This document shows, one piece after another, positions 1 through 5,916 of a DNA stretch of 64,000 nucleotides. The DNA lies in assembly GCF_021401085.1 (NCBI RefSeq), contig NZ_JACBFP010000004.1, positions 1 through 64,000 of the forward strand, written 5' to 3'. A program made the translations under genes and the position numbers. Source of the stretch: Chryseobacterium sp. R2A-55. Lineage in GTDB: Bacteria; Bacteroidota; Bacteroidia; Flavobacteriales; Weeksellaceae. Within the stretch, counting starts at the first letter, position 1; the number at the start of each line of letters is the position of its first letter. Below the pieces are notes generated by a model. It searched no databases. It worked only from the letters and a program-made list of their open reading frames with translations, and was not told where the DNA came from.

Positions 1-312
1 TCAGCAGAAAGCGGAGTCCGTAAACGGTATGTTTGAAGTACGACTGGGAAGGTGTTTTGGAACGCTGCTGGAGTTCAAAAAGGTAATCTTTGACCTGTTC
101 GGGATCCAGTTCGGTGGGCAGCGTTTTGAAGTGCAGCGCCATGGCTGCGACATGCCGCGAGTAATTATCAAAGGTGCGTTTGCTTCTGCCCAGGATGGAA
201 ATATTTCTTTCAAAGCGTTGCAGGAGTTCGGTAAAACCGTTAACTTCGCTCGAGGCACGGTTGAGGAATTTGTTCGTTCTTAATTCCTCCGGAGATTTTT
301 TTTTGTAGCCAT
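1..312 (-). CDS. Tyrosine recombinase/integrase, N-terminal part (cut by window edge)
   Basis: The minus strand encodes an open frame from about position 283 to the window edge. It reads as the core-binding (SAM-like) domain of a tyrosine recombinase, with segments such as LLQRFERNISILGRSKRTF, DNYSRHVAAMALHF and FKHTVYGLRFLL. I associate this type with Bacteroidota XerC/D-like integrases often found beside IS91-type elements; the catalytic domain lies outside the window. The only plausible start is the ATG at 312-310, but it is followed by ACA and a run of nine A in total that leaves the domain out of frame by one base. Either the gene is decayed, or it is read by slippage on the A run. It is transcribed away from the cassette array to its right, as an integron integrase would be. 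Confidence is good for the family and low for an intact gene. Confidence 0.65.
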
Positions 313-385
313 TTTATGGGTTTTTAAAAGGTTAATGAAAACAAAGTTAATGAAACGGCGAATGGGAAAAGCTACCGGAGGTTTA

Positions 386-516
386 GTTCAACATGCTATT
401 TCTATTAGCGGGGTTGAAGTTTACATCATAAAGATTTTCGCTAATTGTTCTTTTAGTTATATTTATAAAAATCAGTTATAATAATCCCCGCCAACAGAAA
501 TACCCAACCGTTATAG
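386..516 (+). repeat. attC-like site, repeat copy R1
   Basis: The left core is GTTCAAC at 386-392, matching the attC R'' consensus RYYYAAC; the right core is GTTATAG at 510-516. Inside are arms TATTTCTATTAGCGGGG (397-413) and CCCCGCCAACAGAAATA (486-502). They pair over 17 bp with two transition-type mismatches. The stretch 310-510 aligns without gaps to 4982-5182, and 397-510 aligns without gaps to 5776-5889, with about nine differences from the second copy over the 114-bp core. It sits between the recombinase start and the first cassette, where an integron would have attI. Confidence 0.65.
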
Positions 517-537
517 GGCATTTTAAAAGACGACACT

Positions 538-1212
538 ATGCAGACAAGAAAACATACAGCTTGGAAGAAAAACCGAAAGTTTGGTGACGTTTGGGGTGGA
601 CGGACTTTTCCAAAACTTGCGGACAAAATTTTTAACCGACAACATAATTTATCTGCACCAAAAAATGATGAAACAACGCCAATTTATATTATTGACAATC
701 CTTCAAGAGACTTCTATTTCCCCATAACTGTTGATGAAATAAAATCGACACTTGAGAAGTTACCGAAAGACCACACCGACCATTTAACGCATATTTGGTT
801 GCAGAAAATTAAAAAGACAGATTATGTAAACGGAGATACTTTTCAAGGTTCATTTATTTGTGGTAGTAAAGTGTATTTAATTGTTTTGCATCCATTCCCG
901 ACTGACAACAAAATGAGACTTGGGAAAAGCAAACCGTTAAAAAAGACTTTAAACTACTACAAAAACTACACGACAGACTTAAAAGAAGATAAAGACGGTT
1001 GGTATTTACAATGGACAGAGGAATTGATTAAAAAATATTTTTTAGAAAGTTTATTGCTTCACGAAATTGGACATTCCATCGACAGTTTTTATAAACGATA
1101 TTGGAGTAAAGCAACAAAAGTGAAAAGTGAAAATTTTGCCGACAATTATGTAGCTGTCTGGGCAGACAAAGTACGAGAAACATATGAACCGAAAGAGAAA
1201 AACGCCCTATAA
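538..1212 (+). CDS. Cassette A: hypothetical protein with HEXXH zinc-protease motif
   Basis: This is a 224-residue protein with no signal peptide and a basic N-terminus. Residues 175-179 are HEIGH, the zincin HEXXH signature, preceded by a hydrophobic LLL run as in many metallopeptidases. About 20 residues further, SENFADNYVAVWA could supply the third zinc ligand. I cannot assign a peptidase family, and the substrate is unknown. The start ATG at 538 lies 28 bp after the site core at 510, typical cassette packing. The stop codon TAA is part of the next site, GCCCTATAAC. That end is the exact 10-bp reverse complement of the cassette start GTTATAGGGC. Codon use is AT-rich. Confidence 0.75.
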   Translation: MQTRKHTAWKKNRKFGDVWGGRTFPKLADKIFNRQHNLSAPKNDETTPIYIIDNPSRDFYFPITVDEIKSTLEKLPKDHTDHLTHIWLQKIKKTDYVNGDTFQGSFICGSKVYLIVLHPFPTDNKMRLGKSKPLKKTLNYYKNYTTDLKEDKDGWYLQWTEELIKKYFLESLLLHEIGHSIDSFYKRYWSKATKVKSENFADNYVAVWADKVRETYEPKEKNAL

Positions 1213-1274
1213 CACGGGTAACCGTTGCACAACCTTAAATTTCCGGCTTTAGTTCTGAGAACCCTATAAAAACC

Positions 1275-1311
1275 AACCTCTTTTAAAGCGATTTAAAGGA
1301 GGTTTTTGTTT
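1275..1311. terminator. Hairpin terminator at the IS end
   Basis: AACCTCTTTTAAA and TTTAAAGGAGGTT form a 13-bp stem with one wobble and a GCGA loop, flanked by T runs on both sides. It lies 3' of the transposase gene inside the IS. It could end transposase transcripts and block read-through from cassette A. Confidence 0.6.
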
Positions 1312-1345
1312 TTGCCCATAAAAGTTTTTCGGATTTTCGGGTGGC

Positions 1346-2884
1346 TTAAATGGAAGCTGGTGAAGTCGAGGGAAAGAGGTTGTACCAAAACCAAAATTTC
1401 CCATTCGGAAGGTTCATGATTTGGGCATTGCGGTGAACTTTTCGGGTAATGAACTTGAGGTATTTCTTCAGATTGTAGGTGAGCGCTGCCATCAGGACAT
1501 GTTTGTTGGCCTGAGCCATACCTCGCGAGTTAATTCTCTTCATGTTGTGATGGTTAATCAGCGTGCCGAGAACCGGCTCTACGCGCGAACTTCGGCGTTT
1601 GGTAAGGAAACGGGTGTAATTTGGATCACGGCTCAGTTTTTCGTGCATTTCATCGTACAGTGGTTTGTAGATGCTGTTATCCAGTTTCTTGAACTTCGTG
1701 ACCTTTCCGCAGCATTCCGCCCGTAAGGGACATTTGCCGCAGTCCTTTTCTGAACTTCGGTAAATGTTCTTCGAGTAGCCTTTGCTGTCGGTTTTGGTGC
1801 CTTTGAAGAGCAATACGGCATGGTTTCCGCCGGGCTTTTGGCATTCGTAACGGTTTTCGGATTTGTTGTAATAAAATCCTTCGCGTTCGGGTTTGTATTG
1901 ACCGAAGTTGGGGATGTAGGCGTTAAGGCCTTTTTCTTTGCAGTACTTTAAAGACTCGCCGCTGCTGTAGCCGGCATCGGCCAGAACTTCTTCAGTCTGC
2001 ATTTGGTTCAGGGAAAGATTTTCAAGCGTCTGGTTCATTATTTCAGGAAAAATCACTGAATCTTTGCTGCCCGAGGTGCTGGCGCACGCACCGGTAATGA
2101 CGTGGTGAGCATCATCTACAGCCAATTGTCCGGAATAGTTCAGCTGTCGGGCTTTGCCGGGTTTTACGGAGATTTTGGCATCGGGATCGGTGGGGCTGTA
2201 GTGGGTGTGGTTGCTCAGGAACTTTGGCCGGATCTTATTGCCGTCCTGGTCTTTTCTTTCGCTTTTATTATTGCCGGGCATGCCTTTGTATTCCTTCTCT
2301 TTCCATTGGTGGTGCTGTTCTACCAATTTCTTTCGGGTGGAAGTGGTTTTAAATTCGCTGTTTTCTTCCAGCTCATCCACAAAGGCAGAAGCATCTTCCA
2401 GAACTTCTTTTTCCACCAAAGAATCCATACTTGCATTGGCTTTGATGAAGGCTGAGTCTACTGCCTGCCGTTTGCCACGAACCATGCCTTTTTCCACACA
2501 CATAGAAAGCACTTTTTGGAAAAGCTCCAGAAAAAGCTCTTCGCCAAACAGCTGCCGCGTTCGGCTCAGGGTGGAATGCCAGGGAAGGTCTTCATCGAGG
2601 TCATAGCCCAGAAAAAGACGAACATCCAGACTGTTGCTGCAGTAGCGAAGCAAAGCCCGGTCGCTGTTGATGTTGTTGAGATAGCCAACAAGCAGTATCT
2701 TAAAGAAAACCACCGGATCGATGCTGGCCTGGCCTTCGCTTCCGTAATATTTCCGTGTGGCGCGGTAGAGGAAATCCAGAGCAAGTTCGGACTGGAGTTT
2801 CCTGTAAAAATTATCTTCCGGCACCAAGGCATCCAGACTGAGCTGGTAGAAGATTTTCGGTGTGTATTTTTTCTTTCCCTGCAT
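1346..2884 (-). CDS. IS1182 family transposase
   Basis: This 512-residue protein begins MQGKKKYTPKIF and has the order usual for IS1182/DDE transposases. An N-terminal DUF772-like helical domain (about 1-120) contains the segment SIDPVVFFKILLVGYLNN. A DDE catalytic core follows, with RQAVDSAFIKANASMDS (first Asp) and EEVLADAGYSSGESLKYC (second Asp). A cysteine-rich stretch with CGKCPLRAECCG (about 380-395) comes next, and the RRSSRVEPVLGTLINHHNMKR segment carries the likely final Glu. Length and motifs suggest an intact enzyme. It is read opposite to the cassettes and moves only its own element. Confidence 0.9.
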   Translation of the reverse strand: MQGKKKYTPKIFYQLSLDALVPEDNFYRKLQSELALDFLYRATRKYYGSEGQASIDPVVFFKILLVGYLNNINSDRALLRYCSNSLDVRLFLGYDLDEDLPWHSTLSRTRQLFGEELFLELFQKVLSMCVEKGMVRGKRQAVDSAFIKANASMDSLVEKEVLEDASAFVDELEENSEFKTTSTRKKLVEQHHQWKEKEYKGMPGNNKSERKDQDGNKIRPKFLSNHTHYSPTDPDAKISVKPGKARQLNYSGQLAVDDAHHVITGACASTSGSKDSVIFPEIMNQTLENLSLNQMQTEEVLADAGYSSGESLKYCKEKGLNAYIPNFGQYKPEREGFYYNKSENRYECQKPGGNHAVLLFKGTKTDSKGYSKNIYRSSEKDCGKCPLRAECCGKVTKFKKLDNSIYKPLYDEMHEKLSRDPNYTRFLTKRRSSRVEPVLGTLINHHNMKRINSRGMAQANKHVLMAALTYNLKKYLKFITRKVHRNAQIMNLPNGKFWFWYNLFPSTSPASI

Positions 2885-3011
2885 GTGCTAATTTAAGGAA
2901 ATAAATCAACATATACAATTGATTATCAATTATTTAATGAATTTTTTTATGGTTTTTTCACTCATGCAGGAATTTGTAATTTATTAGTATATTTGGTTGT
3001 GCAACAGGCAC

Positions 3012-3136
3012 ATCGGTTTTGCAATAGCAGGGCTGACCTGCAAGCCCTCAACATTTGTATCTTTATTCATATTTAGTAATGTATTAAACATTTGTAATTC
3101 TATGCCCTACCATCGCAAAGCCTTTTAACGTTAGCG
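3012..3136 (+). repeat. attC-like site after cassette A, right half (split by IS)
   Basis: The left core CTATAAC is at 1207-1213 on the far side of the insertion sequence. The remaining palindrome starts with GGTTTTGCAATAGCAGGGC (from about 3015) and closes with GCCCTACCATCGCAAAGCC (from about 3104). These arms pair over 19 positions, and the differences are all transitions. The right core is GTTAGCG at 3130-3136. The arms resemble those of the next site at 3843-3975, so these two belong to one site type, distinct from the R1/R2/R3 type. Confidence 0.6.
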
Positions 3137-3168
3137 GTCAGGCTATGACGACACAAACCGACATAAAA

Positions 3169-3825
3169 ATGAAAAAATTATTATTAGCAATATTGACAAT
3201 CTCGCTCTTGACAAACTGCAATAATTCGCAAACAAAATCTGTGGACAAAAGCGACAGACTTGAGCTTGTTCCTGAACCGGACAAAGAATTGCGAGAAGAA
3301 TATGAAAAACAACAAGAATTAAACAAATCGAATTGTAGCTTTATTGATCCAGACACTTCAGTTGTTGGGATTAAAATTAAAAATGTCGAAAGCACTTTAA
3401 ATATTTTAGGAAAACAAACGAAATTAGAAGGTGACTCAACTCACGTATTCTATTCGAGTGACAAAAAACAAAAACTCGGACTGACCGTGCATCCAGGAGA
3501 CTACTATAGCCAAGTGAGTATTTTCAACATTTCGTATTCAGACAATTCAAAACAAAACTTCCGACAAATAAAATCAAAGGAATTTGAGACCGAAAAAGGA
3601 ATCAAACTTGGAATAAGTAAAAGAGAAATTATTGAAAAACTTGGATCTTGCTATTTAGCCAAAGACAGCACAGGGAATAGTATTGTACTTAACTACAGAA
3701 TTGAACTTCCAAACGATAGTAAGACAAAATTATTGAAGAGGAACAATATGCCAATTTATTTTGCCACATATAAACTGACAAATGACAAACTCGAAAATAT
3801 TGAATTTGGTTTTGAATATCCATAG
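3169..3825 (+). CDS. Cassette B: hypothetical lipoprotein
   Basis: I chose the ATG at 3169 because it starts a textbook lipoprotein signal: MKKLLLAILTISLLTNC with the lipid-bearing Cys at residue 17. An in-frame ATG at 3145 would add eight polar residues in front. The mature part (about 200 residues) is charged and soluble, with phrases such as GIKLGISKREIIEKLGSCY. That segment recalls small secreted proteins with a BLIP/SmpA-like repeat, though I cannot assign a family. It follows site core GTTAGCG (3130) by 30-40 bp. The cassette end near 3843-3850 (CCGTTAAC) matches the reverse complement of its start with one transition. Confidence 0.7.
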   Translation: MKKLLLAILTISLLTNCNNSQTKSVDKSDRLELVPEPDKELREEYEKQQELNKSNCSFIDPDTSVVGIKIKNVESTLNILGKQTKLEGDSTHVFYSSDKKQKLGLTVHPGDYYSQVSIFNISYSDNSKQNFRQIKSKEFETEKGIKLGISKREIIEKLGSCYLAKDSTGNSIVLNYRIELPNDSKTKLLKRNNMPIYFATYKLTNDKLENIEFGFEYP

Positions 3826-3842
3826 ACCGAAAGAAGCCCGAA

Positions 3843-3975
3843 CCGTTAACAGCCGTTTTGCAAAAGCGGGGGTTTCCTGCTTCTATGACAGTGAAGTGCC
3901 AAATTCAAGTTTTGTGCATTTATTGAAGTTTAGTGCTGAAAATCCCCGTCTTCGCAAAGCGGCAAAACGTTATGC
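3843..3975 (+). repeat. attC-like site between cassettes B and C
   Basis: This imperfect palindrome is about 130 bp, close to the length of Vibrio VCR-type attC sites. The left arm GCCGTTTTGCAAAAGCGGGG (from about 3852) pairs with the right arm CCCCGTCTTCGCAAAGCGGC (from about 3944), with 4 or 5 mismatches, mostly transitions. The outer cores are CGTTAAC (3844-3850) and GTTATGC (3969-3975). The central 70 bases are unpaired or weakly paired. Confidence 0.65.
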
Positions 3976-3993
3976 GACATATTATCAAAAATC

Positions 3994-4605
3994 GTGGTTA
4001 AAAGAAATTTTCTAAAAAATATAAACATTTTATTATTCATTGGTATTTTACTAATGAACGTAAATATATCGGCTCAAAATTATGCGAATGAAATGTTTAT
4101 GAATGAAAATGAAATCGTGAATATTGATGCGTCAAAAATTGAATTTCCAAAATCAAATAAAAAATCAATACTAATTTACGCTGAACAAAAAAATGACACA
4201 ATTTTTTCAATATTTATAAAAAATAATTTGAATGAAAATCTAATTTTAGTTCCGCAAGACAATAGTTTGTATTTAATTCAAGAAGCGTTAGACGAAAAAA
4301 AAACATGGAAACCGATTGAATTTTTTGGATATTCAACTTGCGGAAATAGTTATGATAGAAAATTGGATTTTAAAGAAAATCAAATTGTTGAATTATCTTC
4401 TAAAAAATATAACGGAAATTTCAACACGAAAATTCGTTTCAAATTATTACTGAATAACAAAATTTACTACTCAAATGAAATTAATTCAAATATTAACAAT
4501 TCAAAATTCAAAAAATCGGATTGGTTCTTCAAATTTTCAGATATTTATAAAGGACAATCTAAAAAAGAAATTGAAAATTGGCTATTCTTAAATAAAAGTC
4601 CATAA
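3994..4605 (+). CDS. Cassette C: hypothetical secreted protein
   Basis: This 203-residue protein starts at GTG 3994, 25 bp after the site core. It has an N-terminal signal peptide (basic NFLKN, hydrophobic INILLFIGILLMNV, likely cleavage after ISAQ). The rest is Asn/Lys/Ile-rich with beta-strand character, consistent with a small periplasmic domain. I do not recognise a family. The coding region is very AT-rich. Downstream, GTCGCATAA at 4612-4620 is the reverse complement of the cassette start TTATGCGAC, which marks the cassette's 3' core. Confidence 0.65.
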   Translation: MVKRNFLKNINILLFIGILLMNVNISAQNYANEMFMNENEIVNIDASKIEFPKSNKKSILIYAEQKNDTIFSIFIKNNLNENLILVPQDNSLYLIQEALDEKKTWKPIEFFGYSTCGNSYDRKLDFKENQIVELSSKKYNGNFNTKIRFKLLLNNKIYYSNEINSNINNSKFKKSDWFFKFSDIYKGQSKKEIENWLFLNKSP

Positions 4606-4829
4606 AAATACGTCGCATAATAACTAAGCTTTCGTTTTGTCTGCAAGACAAGAAATGAAAGCCCGTTGAACGGAAGCTCCGGTGGCTTTTCAGCAGTATG
4701 ATGGTCCTATTATGGGGATTTCGTTTTTAGCATTCAGAGCTACAAAGCAGTTTTTTAGAATTACTGCTTTTTTTTGTGGCGTTTGCTAGCCTTTGGAAGG
4801 GGGTTCTGTCTGCCGACAGGCAGGTTCTG
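4606..4829. other. Degenerate junction after cassette C
   Basis: This begins with the cassette C 3' core (4611-4623). Next is a hairpin CTTTCGTTTTGTCT/AGACAAGAAATGAAAG (4629-4661), unlike the other attC-like arms, so the original site seems truncated. The hairpin CTGTC/GACAG lies near 4806-4818. No gene is visible. Confidence 0.4.
4744..4775 (+). terminator. Rho-independent terminator
   Basis: AAAGCAG (4744-4750) and CTGCTTT (4764-4770) form the stem, followed by an eight-base T run. It would stop rightward transcription from cassette C before the second recombinase remnant. Confidence 0.6.
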
Positions 4830-4984
4830 CGGATTGATTATCAATGGTTCGTTTGCTTCTGCCCAGAATGGAAATATTTCTTTCAAAGCGTTGCAGGAGT
4901 TCGGCAAAACCGTTAACTTCGCTTGAAGCAGGATGCAGAATTTTGTTTGATCTTCAACCTCAATAGATTTTTTTTTGTAGCCAT
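4830..4984 (-). pseudogene. Tyrosine recombinase 5' remnant (second copy)
   Basis: This stretch is homologous to 175-312. It shares the recombinase start ATG (4984-4982), the nine-A run and the codons for LLQRFERNISILG. A one-base deletion relative to the first copy lies near 4925, and the homology stops abruptly at about 4830. It is therefore a non-functional fragment. The nine-A run is conserved even here. It keeps the same orientation and the same adjacent site as the copy at the window start. Confidence 0.7.
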
Positions 4985-5057
4985 TTTATGGGTTTTTAAA
5001 AGGTTAATGAAAACAAAGTTAATGAAACGGCGAATCAGAAAAGCTACCGGAGGTTTA

Positions 5058-5188
5058 GTCCAACACAGTATTTCTATTAGCGGGGCTGAAGTTTACATCA
5101 TGAGGATTTTCGCTAGTTGTTCTTTTTGTTATATTTACACAAACCAGTTATCATAATCCCCGCCAACAGAAATACCCAACCGTTAGGC
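5058..5188 (+). repeat. attC-like site, repeat copy R2
   Basis: The left core GTCCAAC (5058-5064) fits RYYYAAC and the right core GTTAGGC (5182-5188) fits GTTRRRY exactly. Arms GTATTTCTATTAGCGGGG (5068-5085) and CCCCGCCAACAGAAATAC (5158-5175) pair at 16 of 18 positions. It is collinear with R1 back into the recombinase start region. Cassette D follows immediately. Confidence 0.7.
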
Positions 5189-5227
5189 GAAAGTTTACAA
5201 CCACTCTTAATAAACGGAGAAAATTTG

Positions 5228-5235
5228 TAACTTTG
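5228..5235 (+). promoter_or_regulatory. -7 element of toxin-antitoxin cassette
   Basis: TAACTTTG matches the Bacteroidota -7 consensus TAnnTTTG and lies 17 bp before the antitoxin ATG. The cassette therefore carries its own promoter, unlike most integron cassettes, but as toxin-antitoxin cassettes usually do. Confidence 0.6.
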
Positions 5236-5251
5236 ATTAAAATTCAATAAA

Positions 5252-5476
5252 ATGAGTACAGCTGAATTAAAATTAGATATAATAAATAGAATTGCAAACC
5301 TTAAAGAATCATATATCATTGAGGAAATAAAAAAATTGCTTGATTTTGAACTTGACGAATCTGTTTATCAAATTTCTGACGCTCAAAGAAAAAGGTTAAC
5401 AGAAGCTAAAACCGATAAAGTATTAACCGAATCCCAAGCGAATAAAGAAATTGAGGAATGGCTCAACGAAAAATAA
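5252..5476 (+). CDS. Cassette D: antitoxin of a type II toxin-antitoxin pair
   Basis: This 74-residue acidic, helical protein (start MSTAELKLDIINRIANL, end EIEEWLNEK) matches the short addiction-module antitoxins paired with ParE/RelE toxins in Bacteroidota. No clear DNA-binding fold can be seen by eye. The C-terminal half should wrap the toxin. It overlaps the toxin gene by 19 bp, giving translational coupling. It sits inside a cassette bounded by R2 and R3, and would prevent loss of the array. Confidence 0.75.
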   Translation: MSTAELKLDIINRIANLKESYIIEEIKKLLDFELDESVYQISDAQRKRLTEAKTDKVLTESQANKEIEEWLNEK

Positions 5477-5760
5477 ATTGGACTGAAAAAGCCAATTTTG
5501 AACGTAAAGAAATTCTTGAATATTGGATTAGTAGAAATAAGTCAAAATCATATAGTTTAAAACTCAATAAACTATTTATTGAAGCAATGAAACAAGTTGC
5601 TGAGTTTCCTAGAACAGGAAGAAAAACTGATTTTGATAAAAATGTACGCTTAAAAATTGTCCGGGACTATCTTCTATTTTATGAATATGACTCTAAACAA
5701 GTTAAAGTTTTGTCAGTTTGGGATGGGAATAGAGATGAAAGTAAATTAAAAATTAAATAA
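5458..5760 (+). CDS. Cassette D: RelE/ParE-family toxin
   Basis: This 100-residue basic protein has the ParE/RelE layout: N-terminal helices (FERKEILEYWISRN, AMKQVAEFPRTGRKT), then strands NVRLKIVRDYLLFYEYD and VKVLSVWDGNRD. The strand pair with R-x-x-x-x-Y-L-L-F-Y and the final VWDGNRD are characteristic. The target could be gyrase (ParE-like) or ribosome-bound mRNA (RelE-like); sequence alone does not decide. It starts within the antitoxin gene. The end of the cassette lies at about 5771, next to R3. Confidence 0.8.
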   Translation: MAQRKINWTEKANFERKEILEYWISRNKSKSYSLKLNKLFIEAMKQVAEFPRTGRKTDFDKNVRLKIVRDYLLFYEYDSKQVKVLSVWDGNRDESKLKIK

Positions 5761-5764
5761 ACAA

Positions 5765-5895
5765 AACCTACAAAGTATTTCTAGTAGCGGGGTTGAAGTT
5801 TACATCATGAAGATTTTCGCTAATTGTTCTTTTTGTTATATTTACAAAAAACAGTTATCATAATCCCCTCCAACAGAAATACCCAATCGTTATGC
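5765..5895 (+). repeat. attC-like site, repeat copy R3
   Basis: The right core is GTTATGC (5889-5895). Arms TATTTCTAGTAGCGGGG (5776-5792) and CCCCTCCAACAGAAATA (5865-5881) pair with a few mismatches. From 5776 to 5889 it is collinear with R1 and R2 without gaps, about eight differences from R2. Unlike them it has no recombinase start region on its left, only the toxin gene. The left core is degenerate (ACCTAC, one base short of a complement to the cassette start GTTAGGC). Confidence 0.65.
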
Positions 5896-5916
5896 GTCAT
5901 TTATAAAAAACAGTCC

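Larger units (their letters stand above)
1218..3011. mobile_element. IS1182-family insertion sequence
   Basis: The element carries one transposase gene on the minus strand. Its ends share an exact 11-bp inverted repeat, GTTGCACAACC at 1224-1234 and its complement at 2995-3005. The repeat may extend imperfectly to 17 bp (1218-1234 and 2995-3011). I could not find a clear target duplication, so the outer boundaries are uncertain by a few bases. The element splits an attC-like site: the left core CTATAAC is at 1207-1213, and the rest of the palindrome resumes at 3012. The transposase appears full length, so the copy may be active. Confidence 0.8.

Noticed and set aside
1-258. Leftward 85-residue open frame starting MPRAKLTVLPNS
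   Set aside because: It overlaps the recombinase fragment in another frame. The recombinase frame gives clear family motifs and this one gives none.
1421-2896. Several plus-strand open frames across the transposase gene
   Set aside because: They are shadows of the IS1182 transposase on the opposite strand, with no family signal.
3006-3130. CRISPR-like or tandem repeat reading of the 3000-6000 region
   Set aside because: Repeats are few, long and palindromic, with genes between them. There are no short regularly spaced units.
3782-4015. 77-residue open frame across the palindrome after cassette B
   Set aside because: It spans the attC-like site and the start of cassette C and encodes the hairpin arms. 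No coding signature or proper start context.
4806-4822. Short GC-rich palindrome CTGTCTGCCGACAG as a functional site
   Set aside because: It is short and seen once in the window. It looks like a common dispersed hairpin with no clear link to a gene.
4923-5156. 77-residue open frame over repeat R2
   Set aside because: It reads through the recombinase remnant and the site in an arbitrary frame; homologous R1 does not keep it open.
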